Positions 34,724 to 43,479 of a stretch of DNA of 64,000 nucleotides are shown piece after piece. The position numbers and the translations under genes are program-made. Source of the DNA: Lysobacter sp. Lineage in GTDB: Bacteria; Pseudomonadota; Gammaproteobacteria; Xanthomonadales; Xanthomonadaceae. The notes beneath the pieces are model-generated. The model made no database searches. It worked only from the letters and a program-made list of their open reading frames with translations, and was not told the origin of the DNA. Location of the stretch: positions 1 through 64,000 of the forward strand of contig JAHCAU010000005.1 of NCBI GenBank assembly GCA_019634715.1. Reading direction: 5' to 3'. Position 1 is the first letter of the stretch. Every line of letters starts with the position of its first letter.

Positions 34724-36160
34724 TCAGCATGGATACTCGGCGCCCTTGCGGAAGTAGCACCACCAGGTGATCGCGATGCAGGACACATAGAAGGCGATGA
34801 AGACGTACAGCGCCGCCTGCGGGCCGCCGGTCATCGCGATCGAGGTGCCGTAGCTCTTGGGGATGAAGAAGCCGCCGTAGGCGCCGATCGCCGAGGAGAA
34901 GCCGATCACCGCCGCCGATTCGATGCCGGCGCGGCGCTGTGATGCGGCGCGTGCGTCGGCGTCGGCCGAGGCCGGCAGCAGGCGTTCGTGCAGCGTGCGG
35001 AAGATCACCGGGATCATGCGGAACGTGCTGGCGTTGCCGATGCCCGAGAGCACGAACAGCAGCAGGAACATCGCGAGGAAGCCGTTGAAATTGCCGGCCT
35101 TGCCGTCGCCCGGGAGGAACTGCATCACCCCGAACACGCCAGCGGCCATCAGCACGAACACCCAGAAGGTCAGCACCGCGCCGCCGGTGCGGTCGGACAG
35201 CCAGCCGCCAAGCGGGCGGGCGAGGGCGCCGACCAGCGGGCCGAGGAAGGCGAAGGCCAGCGGATTGACCTCGGGGAACTGTGTCTTGATGAGCATCGGG
35301 AAGCCGGCCGAGTAGCCGATGAAGCTGCCAAAGGTGCCCACGTACAGCCAGCACATCAGCCAGTTGTGACCGCGCTTGAAGATCACCGACTGCTCGGAGA
35401 AGCTCGAACGTGCGCTGCTCAGGTCGTTCATGCCGAACCATGCGGCGAAGGTGCAGACCAGCAGGAACGGCAGCCAGATGAAGCCGGCGTTCTGCAGGTA
35501 CAGCTGTTTGCCGTCAGCTGAGGCCTGCGGCGTGCCCGCGATCGCGCCGAACAAGCCGGCCGAGATCACCAGGGGAATGATGAACTGCGTCGCCGACACG
35601 CCGAGATTGCCGAGGCCGGCGTTCATGCCGAGCGCGTAGCCCTGCTTCGACTTCGGAAAGAAGAACGAGATATTCGACATCGACGAGGCGAAGTTGCCGC
35701 CGCCGAGGCCGGCCAGCGCTGCGATCGCGACGAAGTGCCAGTAGGGCGTGCCCGTATCCTGGACTGCGATGCCCAGCCACACGGCCGGGATCATCAGCGA
35801 TGCGGTGGAGAGGGCGGTGAAGCGGCGACCGCCGACGATCGGCACCAGGAAGCTGTAGAAGATGCGCAGCGTCGCGCCGGACAGCGCTGGCAGGGCGGCG
35901 AGCCAGAACAGCTGGTCGTCGCTGAAGGTGAAGCCGACATCCCTGAGCTTGACCGTCACCGCCGAGAACATCATCCACACGGCGAACGCGAGCAGCAGCG
36001 CGGGAATCGAGATCCAGAGGTTCCGGCGGGCGATGCGCTGCCCGGTGGCGGACCAGAACGCCGGATCCTCGACGTTCCAGTGATGGAGGGTGCGGGAAGG
36101 CGGGCTTCCCGGTTCGTCGCCGCGCGGTGCGCGCGGGACCGTGGTCGTCTGAAGGCTCAT
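34724..36160 (-). CDS. narK: NarK-family nitrate/nitrite transporter (NarK2 type)
   Basis: A 478-residue major facilitator with about 12 membrane segments and a cytoplasmic N-terminal extension of ~45 residues. Signatures include SGATLRIFYSFLVPIVGGRR near 95, ALAGLGGGNFASSMSNISFF near 150, and AGLGNLGVSATQFIIPLV near 180. These differ from narK1 (25580-26920), so the pair likely covers both uptake and nitrate/nitrite exchange, as in other denitrifiers. It is the first gene of the nar operon: an FNR box (36241-36254) lies 81 bases upstream of the start. The ATG at 36160 follows a purine tract in GAGGGGAATGCAGC. Confidence 0.95.
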   Translation of the reverse strand: MSLQTTTVPRAPRGDEPGSPPSRTLHHWNVEDPAFWSATGQRIARRNLWISIPALLLAFAVWMMFSAVTVKLRDVGFTFSDDQLFWLAALPALSGATLRIFYSFLVPIVGGRRFTALSTASLMIPAVWLGIAVQDTGTPYWHFVAIAALAGLGGGNFASSMSNISFFFPKSKQGYALGMNAGLGNLGVSATQFIIPLVISAGLFGAIAGTPQASADGKQLYLQNAGFIWLPFLLVCTFAAWFGMNDLSSARSSFSEQSVIFKRGHNWLMCWLYVGTFGSFIGYSAGFPMLIKTQFPEVNPLAFAFLGPLVGALARPLGGWLSDRTGGAVLTFWVFVLMAAGVFGVMQFLPGDGKAGNFNGFLAMFLLLFVLSGIGNASTFRMIPVIFRTLHERLLPASADADARAASQRRAGIESAAVIGFSSAIGAYGGFFIPKSYGTSIAMTGGPQAALYVFIAFYVSCIAITWWCYFRKGAEYPC

Positions 36161-36240
36161 GCTGCATTCCCCTCTTGCGGGATCCGGCGGCGTGCGTGCC
36201 GGCTTGGACCACAGTCTTCCCTCGGGAGCGCCGAATCGCC

Positions 36241-36254
36241 TTGACCTCGGTCAA
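36241..36254 (-). promoter_or_regulatory. FNR box upstream of narK-narGHJI
   Basis: TTGACCTCGGTCAA is a perfect palindrome of TTGAC half-sites with a 4-base spacer, the expected target of the FNR encoded in this cluster. It is centred about 87 bases upstream of the narK start and overlaps the stop of the preceding small gene, so the nar operon has its own oxygen-regulated promoter. Confidence 0.85.
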
Positions 36255-36616
36255 CCGGATTCCAGTTGTCCGATGCTGCGCTGCACACCGCGGCGGTGGC
36301 TGTCGCGTACGTCGATCTCCACCGTCACCTGTAGCGGGTCCGCGCCGGTGTCCGTCCAGTCGAAATGCAGGCCGTCGCGGCGCGGCCGGGCGCTGGCGAA
36401 GGCCTCGAACGCTTCGCGTGGCAGGCGCACGCACAGCGCCTCGGGAGCGGCGCGCAGCTCCGGGGCCGCGATGTCGCACAGCAGCAATCGCCAGCGAAGC
36501 GCGATCTGCGGCGACAGCGTGGTCGCGGCGTCCACGGCGTCGCCACCGAGCAGACGCGCGAGTTCGTCTTCGCCGATGCGCAGCCGCAAGCTCTGTCCGT
36601 CGAGCTGGATCTTCAT
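36251..36616 (-). CDS. Small protein between moaE and narK
   Basis: A 121-residue protein (MKIQLDGQSLRLRIGEDELA ... VEIDVRDSHRRG) overlapping the moaE stop by 4 bases. It looks beta-rich at the start and has no membrane segment. Comparable small proteins of unknown function occur in moa and nar clusters; an assisting role in cofactor synthesis is inferred from context only. It closes the moa operon, and the nar FNR box overlaps its last codons. Confidence 0.65.
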   Translation of the reverse strand: MKIQLDGQSLRLRIGEDELARLLGGDAVDAATTLSPQIALRWRLLLCDIAAPELRAAPEALCVRLPREAFEAFASARPRRDGLHFDWTDTGADPLQVTVEIDVRDSHRRGVQRSIGQLESG

Positions 36617-37212
36617 GGCTGGCCTCCCGCATGCCCGAGGCCGCAGCCGCAGCAGTCCGAGGCGCCCGCGATTGCGGGAATGGCCGGCGCCGGCTCGGGC
36701 TCGGACGCCGGCTCGACGCACAGCGCACAGCCCTCGCTCCATTCGCTCCTGCCGTCGACGTAGTGCTCCTGCTTCCAGATCGGCGCCTCGTGCTTGACCG
36801 CCTCGATCACCTCGCGGCAGCCTCGGAACGCCGCATCGCGATGCGGCGTGGCGAAGGCGACGACCACCGCCACGTCGCCGACCTTCAACCGCCCCTTCGC
36901 ATGTGAAACATAGGCCTTCGCGGCGGGACCGAACCGCTCGATGGCCGCTTCGGCCTTGCGCCGGAAGATGTTCAGGGCGAGCGGATCGAACATGTCGTAG
37001 TGGATGCCGATGACCGCGCGGCCCTGGTTGGCGGCGCGCACGCGACCTACGAACAGGTCGATGCCGCCGAAGGCGTCGTCGGACACGAAGGCGAGCGCGG
37101 CGATCGGGTCGGGCTGGCCGTCGACGGCGTCGACGACTTCGACATGAACGAGATCGGCAGGGATGCGCACATCCGTCGATGCCTCGGGCGAGGCTTGCGT
37201 GTGGATCGTCAT
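36613..37212 (-). CDS. moaE: Molybdopterin synthase large subunit
   Basis: A 199-residue protein; with MoaD it converts precursor Z (cPMP) into molybdopterin. The MoaE core is at ~50-150: GGIDLFVGRVRAANQGRAVI, LHYDMFDP-like IHYDMFDPLA, VSHAKGRLKVGDVAVVVAFA, and the catalytic region IEAVKHEAPIWKQEHYVDG with its Lys residues. Two features are unusual: an N-terminal extension of ~35 residues and a Cys-rich C-terminal tail (SDCCGCGLGHAGG). The ATG at 37212 has a GGAGG site; a GTG at 37224 would overlap moaD. Spacing to moaD is close, with the ribosome site inside the moaD end. Confidence 0.9.
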   Translation of the reverse strand: MTIHTQASPEASTDVRIPADLVHVEVVDAVDGQPDPIAALAFVSDDAFGGIDLFVGRVRAANQGRAVIGIHYDMFDPLALNIFRRKAEAAIERFGPAAKAYVSHAKGRLKVGDVAVVVAFATPHRDAAFRGCREVIEAVKHEAPIWKQEHYVDGRSEWSEGCALCVEPASEPEPAPAIPAIAGASDCCGCGLGHAGGQP

Positions 37213-37213
37213 G

Positions 37214-37474
37214 TCAGCCTCCACTTACCGGCGGAATGATCGCCAGCCGGCCATCGGCGGGCAGCGGGCTGGCGGCGCGGAGCAACGTGTCCTCGGTCGC
37301 GAAGGCCGAGGTGCGCAGCAGCCCGGAGGTGAAGCCGGGCCAGTGCGCGCGGCCGTGGGCATCGAGCGCGCTGCGCACGTCGTCGACGGTGCGTGCGCCG
37401 GGGCAGTCGAGCGTCAGCACGTCCTCGTGCTGGAACTGGCGGAATGCGCCGTAGAGATGGAGGGTCACTTGCAT
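37214..37474 (-). CDS. moaD: Molybdopterin synthase small subunit
   Basis: An 86-residue ubiquitin-like sulphur carrier ending in Gly-Gly (IPPVSGG), the residue that is adenylated and made into a thiocarboxylate. The N-terminal strand MQVTLHLYGAFRQF is typical. It lies 2 bases after moeA and its end overlaps the moaE ribosome site, so the two synthase subunits are translated together. Normal length. Confidence 0.92.
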   Translation of the reverse strand: MQVTLHLYGAFRQFQHEDVLTLDCPGARTVDDVRSALDAHGRAHWPGFTSGLLRTSAFATEDTLLRAASPLPADGRLAIIPPVSGG

Positions 37475-37476
37475 GG

Positions 37477-38790
37477 TCAGGGCCTCGCGAACAGGTCGTC
37501 GTCGAAGTGGAGGAGGGGATGCACGTCGACCAGGTGGCCGGCGGGGAGCGTGTCGGCATCGGCGGGCAGGCCGGCCCAGGCGCGCGTGCGCAGCAGCGGG
37601 CGCGTGCGGAAGGATTCCTGACCCTGCAGCAGCGACACCGCGACGCGGCCGTCGTCGTCAAGGCGCAGTTCGGCCTTTTGGTAGAGGTGGAAGCCGCGCT
37701 TCTTCGCCACCGGTGCGGCCAGGGGCAGGCGCCATGCGCATTCGGGCGGCATGCCGAGCATCGCGCGCAACGCGCGGTCGACGAAGAAGCGTGCACCGAC
37801 GGCGCTCGACACCGGATTGCCCGGCAGACCGAAGAAGGGAATGCCGCCGGGCAGCATCGCGAACAGCAGCGGTTTCCCCGGGCGCATGGCCAGGCCGTGG
37901 AACACGATCTCGGCACCCAGTCCAGCGAGCGCGTGCGGCACGAAGTCGTAGCGGCCTTTCGAGACGGCGCCGGTGGAGATCACCAGGTCGACGCCGTCGT
38001 CCAGGCTGCGGCGCACGGCATCGACGAAGGCATCGGCATCGTCCGCCAGCGTGTCCGCGACATGGATGCGCGCGCCCGAGGCCTTCAGTCGAGATTCGAG
38101 CCAGGGTCGGTTGGTGTCGTGGATCTGTCCGCCTGCAAGCGCCTGGCCAGGGGTGTCGACCAGTTCGCGCCCCGTGCTGAACAGGGCAACGCGCGGGGTT
38201 CTCGCGACGTCGACCTCGGCGATGCCCGTGCCGCGCAGCAGCATGCACGCCGCCGCGTCCAGGCGCGTGCCAGCATCGACCGCGCGCGTGCCCTGTGCGA
38301 TGTCCTCGCCCGCGCGGCGCACGTGCTGGTCGCGTTGCGGCATGCGTTCGATGCGGATGCGGCGCGGTCGACCATGGCCGTCGCGCAACAGCACGGCCGC
38401 GTCCTCCACCGGCACCACGAGGTCCGCGCCGTCGGGCATGCGCGCGCCGGTCATGATCGCGATGGTGCTGCCGTCCTGCAGTCGCGACCGGCCTTCGCCG
38501 GCGGCCTGCTCGGCGCTCACGTCGAATTCGCGCCCCGCCGCGAGGTGCTCGTCCCAGGCCAGCGCGTAACCATCCATCGCCGCGTTGTCGAAGGGCGGCA
38601 GGTCGACAAGGCTGTCGACCGGCACGGCCAGGACGCGGCCTTCGGCCTGCACCAGCGGTAGGCGCTCGCAGGGCAGGGCGGTGATGCGCGCAGCGATGCG
38701 TGCCTGCGCCTCGGCGACAGCGAGCAGCGGTGCGTGCGCAGTCTGCGATGCGCAGCAGCCCGTGTCGTGTGCGATCGGTCGAGCGTTCAT
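37477..38790 (-). CDS. moeA: Molybdopterin molybdenumtransferase
   Basis: A 437-residue protein that inserts molybdate into adenylated molybdopterin. Family segments are clear: DLPPFDNAAMDGYAL near residue 63, IMTGARMPDGADLVVPVED near 112, LFSTGRELVDTPGQALAGGQ near 205, ISTGAVSKGRYDFV near 265, and FFGLPGNPVSSAVGARFF near 320. The N-terminal Cys pair GCCASQ is a variable part. ATG overlaps the moaCB stop by 4 bases. Normal length, intact. Confidence 0.93.
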   Translation of the reverse strand: MNARPIAHDTGCCASQTAHAPLLAVAEAQARIAARITALPCERLPLVQAEGRVLAVPVDSLVDLPPFDNAAMDGYALAWDEHLAAGREFDVSAEQAAGEGRSRLQDGSTIAIMTGARMPDGADLVVPVEDAAVLLRDGHGRPRRIRIERMPQRDQHVRRAGEDIAQGTRAVDAGTRLDAAACMLLRGTGIAEVDVARTPRVALFSTGRELVDTPGQALAGGQIHDTNRPWLESRLKASGARIHVADTLADDADAFVDAVRRSLDDGVDLVISTGAVSKGRYDFVPHALAGLGAEIVFHGLAMRPGKPLLFAMLPGGIPFFGLPGNPVSSAVGARFFVDRALRAMLGMPPECAWRLPLAAPVAKKRGFHLYQKAELRLDDDGRVAVSLLQGQESFRTRPLLRTRAWAGLPADADTLPAGHLVDVHPLLHFDDDLFARP

Positions 38791-39782
38791 GGATGCGTGC
38801 CTCCATCGATCATCGCCAGTGCGTGCGGAAGCAGGGGCGCGAGGATCGCCATGCCCTGTTCGACGGCCACGGGGCTGCCGGGCAGGCAGACGACGAGCAT
38901 CCGTTCGCCGACCAGCGCCGCGGTCGCGCGGCTGAGCCAGGCGCGATCGGTATGTTCGGCGCTCGCGCTGCGGAAGAGTTCGGCCAGGCCCGGCACGGTG
39001 CGCGTCGCCACATGCGCCAGCGCTTCCGGCGCGAGATCGCGCGGTCCCAGCCCGGTGCCGCCGGTACAGAGCACCAGCCGCGTCGCCAGCACCGCCTGCG
39101 TCTGCAGCGTGCCGGCCAGCGGCTCGATGCCGTCGGGCAGGATCTCGCGGCGCACGTTGGCGCCGAGCGCCTGCAGCGCCGCAGCGGCGACCGGTCCACT
39201 CCGATCCTCGTAGACACCCGACGCGGCACGGTCGCTGAGCGTGATCACCGTAGCGTCGATGCCCTCCAGTCGCGCGGCCGGGCGTGGACGATAGTGCGCG
39301 CGCTCCGCGTCCGTCATGCCGTCGGGATGGATCCACAGGCCGGTCTTGCCGCCTTCCTTGAACAGCAGGCGGATCGCGCCGATCGACAGCGCGGGCTCGA
39401 CCGGCTTGGTCAGGTCGTACAGGGTCAGCAGCGCGGCGCTCGCACCGGCCAGCGCTTCCATCTCCACGCCGGTGCGCGCGGTCAGCGCGGTCTCGCAGTA
39501 CACCCGCACCGACTGGCGCTCGGGCACGGGTTCGCAGCGCACGTCGACGTATTCCAGCAGCAGCGGATGGCACAGCGGCATCAGCATCGCCGCCTGTTTC
39601 GCACCCTGCAGGCCCGCGACTTCGGCCATCGCCAGCGCGTCGCCCTTGGGCAGCGTGCGCCCGGTGATCGCCGCGAACCCCGTCGCGCCGGCCTGCAGTT
39701 CGCCCACCGCCACCGCGCGGCGCGGTGTCGCGCGCTTGCGGCGGATGTCGGCCATGTGGAAGCCCTGTGGCGTCGTCGACAT
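38787..39782 (-). CDS. moaC: MoaC-MoaB fusion protein
   Basis: A 331-residue two-domain protein. Residues 1-155 are MoaC, which works with MoaA to make cPMP from GTP (AVAVGELQAGATGFAAI, LMPLCHPLLLEYVDV, VYCETALTARTGVEMEALAG, LTLYDLTKPV). Residues ~170-331 are a MoaB/MogA domain that adenylates molybdopterin (VITLSDRAASGVYEDRSGP, LVLCTGGTGLGPRDLAPEA, LPGSPVAVEQGM). Fusion of the two steps is known in some proteobacteria. There is no separate mogA in the window, so this domain probably supplies that step. It starts 3 bases after moaA. Confidence 0.92.
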   Translation of the reverse strand: MSTTPQGFHMADIRRKRATPRRAVAVGELQAGATGFAAITGRTLPKGDALAMAEVAGLQGAKQAAMLMPLCHPLLLEYVDVRCEPVPERQSVRVYCETALTARTGVEMEALAGASAALLTLYDLTKPVEPALSIGAIRLLFKEGGKTGLWIHPDGMTDAERAHYRPRPAARLEGIDATVITLSDRAASGVYEDRSGPVAAAALQALGANVRREILPDGIEPLAGTLQTQAVLATRLVLCTGGTGLGPRDLAPEALAHVATRTVPGLAELFRSASAEHTDRAWLSRATAALVGERMLVVCLPGSPVAVEQGMAILAPLLPHALAMIDGGTHP

Positions 39783-39785
39783 GGT

Positions 39786-40769
39786 TCAGCCCCCGATCAT
39801 CGAAAGATTGGCGGTCATCCCGGTCTCGCCGGCATGCAGGCCATGCCCGTGCGCCTTGATGCCGAGCTGTCCGAGCAGGCGCGCGACCAGGGTCGCGTGG
39901 TCGTCGTCGGACTGCAGCAGCGGCCGCAGCGGTACACCCACGTTGCCGAACAGGCACAGGCGCAGGTCGCCCTGTGAGGTCACGCGCAAGCGATTGCAAC
40001 CGGCGCAGAAATCGCGCGAGTAGGGTGCGATCACGCCGACGTGTCCGACGAAATCCGGATGCGCGTACTCGCGTGCAGGACCGGCGTCGCCCGCGCGCGG
40101 CAGCAGGCGCCAGCCGTCTTCGGCCAGCTGCGCCTCGAAGGCATCGGCGCGCAGGTGGTGGCGCGCGAAGTAGTCGGCGTTGTCGCCGGTGCGCATCAGT
40201 TCGATGAAACGCACCGAGACCGGGTGCGTGCGCAGGTAGTCGCGCCACAGCGGCCACTGATCGTCGTTCAGACCGCGCAACAACACCGCGTTGAGCTTGA
40301 CCGCGCCCAGGCCCAGCGCGAGCGCGCGGTCGATGCCGCGCAGCAGGTCGTCCAGGCGGTCGTGGCCGGTGATCGTGGCGAAACGTTCGCGGTCGAGGGC
40401 ATCGACGCTGACGTTCAGATGGGTCAGACCCGCGTCGCGCCAGGCATCCACCCGGCGCGACAGCAGGCAGCCGTTGGTGGTCAGCGCGACCTTGTCGACG
40501 CCGGGTGTGCCGGCAGCGACGGCGATGATGTCGGTCAGATCCCTGCGCAGGCTCGGTTCGCCGCCGGTGATGCGCAGCTTGCGCATGCCGACAGCGGAAA
40601 ACGCACGTAGCAGGCGCGCGATCTCGTCGACCTGCAGTGACGCCGGGCGACCGGGCACGGCGCGGAAGCCGTCCGGCAGGCAGTAGCTGCAGCGGAAGTT
40701 GCAGGCCTCGATGACCGAGAGCCTGAGATACGGGAACGCGCGGCCGTAACGGTCCGTGAGCACGTTCAT
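39786..40769 (-). CDS. moaA: GTP 3',8-cyclase (radical SAM)
   Basis: A 327-residue radical-SAM enzyme that starts molybdopterin synthesis from GTP. The first cluster is bound by Cys23, Cys27 and Cys30 (EACNFRCSYCLPDGF). The second cluster motif is near residue 255 (FCAGCNRLRVTSQGDLRLCL). The C terminus ends in Gly-Gly (SMIGG), needed for activation. The ATG at 40769 has an AGGAG site about ten bases upstream; a nearer ATG is out of frame. First gene of the moa operon, with an FNR box ~180 bases upstream. Confidence 0.93.
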   Translation of the reverse strand: MNVLTDRYGRAFPYLRLSVIEACNFRCSYCLPDGFRAVPGRPASLQVDEIARLLRAFSAVGMRKLRITGGEPSLRRDLTDIIAVAAGTPGVDKVALTTNGCLLSRRVDAWRDAGLTHLNVSVDALDRERFATITGHDRLDDLLRGIDRALALGLGAVKLNAVLLRGLNDDQWPLWRDYLRTHPVSVRFIELMRTGDNADYFARHHLRADAFEAQLAEDGWRLLPRAGDAGPAREYAHPDFVGHVGVIAPYSRDFCAGCNRLRVTSQGDLRLCLFGNVGVPLRPLLQSDDDHATLVARLLGQLGIKAHGHGLHAGETGMTANLSMIGG

Positions 40770-40950
40770 GCGGGCATTCGCTCCTTTCCAGCACGGGCGG
40801 CGCGATCGTTTCCCATCGCACCGGGTGGACCGCGGGATTGCGGGCCACGGACGCCGGCCATGCCTTTCGGCAAAGGTGCGGCGCCTCGGAGTGCCGCGAC
40901 GTGGGGGCGTCCCGGCATGCACAGGCTAGGGGCGAGGGAGGCGCGACGCG

Positions 40951-40964
40951 TTGACGCAGGTCAA
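40951..40964. promoter_or_regulatory. FNR box between moaA and the DGC gene
   Basis: TTGACGCAGGTCAA is a perfect TTGAC-N4-GTCAA palindrome. It is about 190 bases from the moaA start (minus strand) and 110 from the DGC-protein start (plus strand), so it could serve both. Confidence 0.8.
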
Positions 40965-41068
40965 CCGGACGGCGGTTGCCGACGACCCGGCGATGGCTTG
41001 ACCGACGTCATGGCCGGCTCCGGTACGGCCGCGCAGACTGCCGCCACCGTCCACGCCGGAGCGTCCGC

Positions 41069-41524
41069 ATGCCTGCCGCGAAATCCTCCCTGCCTCTGGT
41101 CTATTCCTGCTCCGGTTGTTCCAGCGCCGCGCAGATGGCCAATGCGTTCGCGATCCGTCTCGATCGCGCCGGCCTGGCCGAGATGTCCTGCATCGCCGGC
41201 GTCGGTGGCGGCGTGCCCGCCCTGGTGAAGACCGCGCAGAGCGGTCGCCGCATGCTGGCGCTGGATGGCTGCGTGATGGCCTGCGTGGCCGCTTGCCTGC
41301 GTCAGGCCGGTGTCGAAGCCGACACCCATCTGGTGCTGTCGAGCTACGGCGTGAAGAAGACACGGCATGCCGATGCGGACGCGGCACAGTCCGATGCGGT
41401 CTACGCGACCCATGTCGTACCGGCTGCGCGTGGCCTGCTCGATGGCGAAACGCCCCCCTGCAAGAGCGAGACCCCTGCGGAGAACAGAAGCGATGGACCT
41501 TCAGGCCCCGGCCTCCTCCGCTGA
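41069..41524 (+). CDS. DGC-domain putative zinc-binding protein
   Basis: A 151-residue protein with the DGC family pattern: N-terminal YSCSGCSSAAQMANAFAIRL near residue 12, a central CIAGVGGG, and the LDGCVMACVAACL motif near 68. The conserved Cys are thought to bind zinc or a metal cluster; the role is unknown. The family is often found beside anaerobic or nitrogen-oxide genes. Its 3' end overlaps the end of the convergent decarboxylase gene by 24 bases. The FNR box at 40951 lies upstream. Confidence 0.8.
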   Translation: MPAAKSSLPLVYSCSGCSSAAQMANAFAIRLDRAGLAEMSCIAGVGGGVPALVKTAQSGRRMLALDGCVMACVAACLRQAGVEADTHLVLSSYGVKKTRHADADAAQSDAVYATHVVPAARGLLDGETPPCKSETPAENRSDGPSGPGLLR

Positions 41525-43453
41525 CCGCTCCGGAATCCGCTCGTCGAGCAACGCGGTCAACAGGCGATCGAGGAATTCGAAGTAGCCGGCCAGATAGCTG
41601 CTGCCGTTGCCGTCGTCGAGCAGGAACGGATGCATCAGCGTGTGTCGCAGCACGACCATGCGATCGGCATCCTCCTCGCCCGGACGCAGCGCATCGTCGG
41701 CGAAGCCGAGGTCTTCGAGCACCCGTCGCGTTTCCTGTGGTCCCAGGGATTCGGGCTTGAGCGTGGTGATCGAGCCGAAGTATTCGCCCAATTGCAGCGG
41801 CTTGCCCGGATCCGCGCTGAGGCGGCGGTGCAGGGCGCGGATGAAGGCGTTCATGCGCAGCGGATCGCGATTGCCGAGCGGATTGATGGCCAGGCAGACG
41901 AGGTTGCTGTCCGGCGCGAAGGGCACGCAGGCCCGCACCCGGCCCGCGTTGCGCGCGATGAAGGCAGCGGCCTCGGTGGCGAAGGCTTCCGTGCCGCGGA
42001 TGCTCTGCGCCTGCAACCGACCGAAATGCACGTGGTCCAGCGGCAGCGTGCGATGGGTCACGTACACCGCCGCGGCGTTCGCGCCGGGTTTCGAGCCTTC
42101 CGGCACGTAGCGGCCGATCTGGCGATGGCGCGCGAAGAAGTCGGTCGCACCGCCGTCGCTGAAGACGTAATCGGCCGATTCGGGCAGCAGCTCGACGGCG
42201 CGCTGGTCCCGGCAGACGAACGCGCCGGAACCGTAGGGAAGGTAACCGAGCTTGTGCGGATCGATCGTGACCGAATCGACCTCGGCCAGCGCCGCGACCG
42301 CCGCATGCACGGCCGGTGTGGGAAACTGCGCGAATTCGCGGCCGATGTCGTCGAGCGCGCGCAACCGGTTGTCCTCGTCGCGGAACAGGGTGCAGAGATA
42401 GCCGCCCCACGCGGCGTCGACGTGGATCGCGAAATCCAGGCCCTGCGGCTGCATCCGCCGGCGGGCCGCGACAATGCCGTCGACCGGATCGATCGTGCCG
42501 AATTCGGTGCTGCCGAGCACGCCCACCGCCATCAGCACCGGTTGCCGCTGGCGTAGGCAATCGTCAAGGCCTGTCTGTAGCGCATCGATGTCGAGGCGCA
42601 TCGCGCGACCCGGGATGAGGCGCAGTTGGTCGCGCCCCAGTCCCAGCAGTTTCATGCCCTTGCTCCACGAGTAGTGCGCGGTGGACGGCGCGAACACCAC
42701 CGGCGGCTTCAGCGCGGGATGGCGCAGGATGAAATCGTGCAGGCCCAGCGCTTCGAGGCGTTCGGATTCGATCCGCGAGCGCCAGCGTGCGCGCTCGTGC
42801 TGCGGCATCGCGGCCAGCGCCGTGCGCCAGCGATCGAGCAGGGCGATGGTGTCGGCATGCGCCAGATTGAACGCCTGCCAATCGTCGTCCGGCAGGCCGT
42901 CGATCGGCGCAGCGGCACTGCGCAGCGCGACCGGGAACGCCTTCATCGCCAGCGCCAGGCGCAGGCCCTGCACGTTCGCCAGCGTGCCGCCGGAGGTGAG
43001 GTGGCCGAACGCGCAGTCCGCCCGCGCGGGATCGGCGACGAAGCCGACCATCGCCGCGAGCTGCAGCCCGACCTTGAGTTCCAGGTCGATCGTCACCGGC
43101 GCGGCTTCGGCGGTGACGTTGTTCGGGTTGTAGGGCAGGGCGAGCATCTGCGCCGCCAGCCCGGGGATCAGCAGGTCGCTGACCATGTGCCCGATGTAGC
43201 GCGGGCTGTGGAACGGGACGCTGCGCTTGAGTGCAGCCGAGAGCGCATGCAGCTCGCGACGCATGCGCGATTCGAAGGCGATGTAGTCCGGGCGGCGATT
43301 GGCGCCGGTCGGAATCGCCGGCGCGTCCTCGGGATGCAGGTTGCGCCGCCAGTAGGCATGGTCGCGCAGGAAACCGACGACCAGCGATTCGAGCAGGTCG
43401 TCGTTCTCGGCATACGGGCCGAGGAAGCAGGGATAGAGCGCGGGGTCGGTCAT
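41501..43453 (-). CDS. PLP-dependent (group II type) decarboxylase
   Basis: A 650-residue aminotransferase-fold enzyme. The PLP Lys is in TIDPHKLGYLPYGSGAFVCR near residue 330; the cofactor-stacking segment FGHLTSGGTLANVQGLRLAL is near 148; and FAIHVDAAWGGYLC precedes it at ~282. This is the layout of aromatic-amino-acid, glutamate and cysteine-sulphinate decarboxylases, but the substrate cannot be read from sequence. The start at 43453 (MTDPALYPCFLGPYA) follows the nnrS stop by 26 bases. It is the last gene of a porin-nnrS-decarboxylase operon under an FNR-like box, an unusual setting. Confidence 0.85.
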   Translation of the reverse strand: MTDPALYPCFLGPYAENDDLLESLVVGFLRDHAYWRRNLHPEDAPAIPTGANRRPDYIAFESRMRRELHALSAALKRSVPFHSPRYIGHMVSDLLIPGLAAQMLALPYNPNNVTAEAAPVTIDLELKVGLQLAAMVGFVADPARADCAFGHLTSGGTLANVQGLRLALAMKAFPVALRSAAAPIDGLPDDDWQAFNLAHADTIALLDRWRTALAAMPQHERARWRSRIESERLEALGLHDFILRHPALKPPVVFAPSTAHYSWSKGMKLLGLGRDQLRLIPGRAMRLDIDALQTGLDDCLRQRQPVLMAVGVLGSTEFGTIDPVDGIVAARRRMQPQGLDFAIHVDAAWGGYLCTLFRDEDNRLRALDDIGREFAQFPTPAVHAAVAALAEVDSVTIDPHKLGYLPYGSGAFVCRDQRAVELLPESADYVFSDGGATDFFARHRQIGRYVPEGSKPGANAAAVYVTHRTLPLDHVHFGRLQAQSIRGTEAFATEAAAFIARNAGRVRACVPFAPDSNLVCLAINPLGNRDPLRMNAFIRALHRRLSADPGKPLQLGEYFGSITTLKPESLGPQETRRVLEDLGFADDALRPGEEDADRMVVLRHTLMHPFLLDDGNGSSYLAGYFEFLDRLLTALLDERIPERSAEEAGA

Positions 43454-43479
43454 CGCAATGGCTCGAAAGGCAGGTGTGC

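Noticed and set aside
30878..34942. 1354-residue open frame on the + strand opposite narG
   Set aside because: narG is complete and highly conserved on the minus strand; this frame is a high-GC shadow with no protein-like features.
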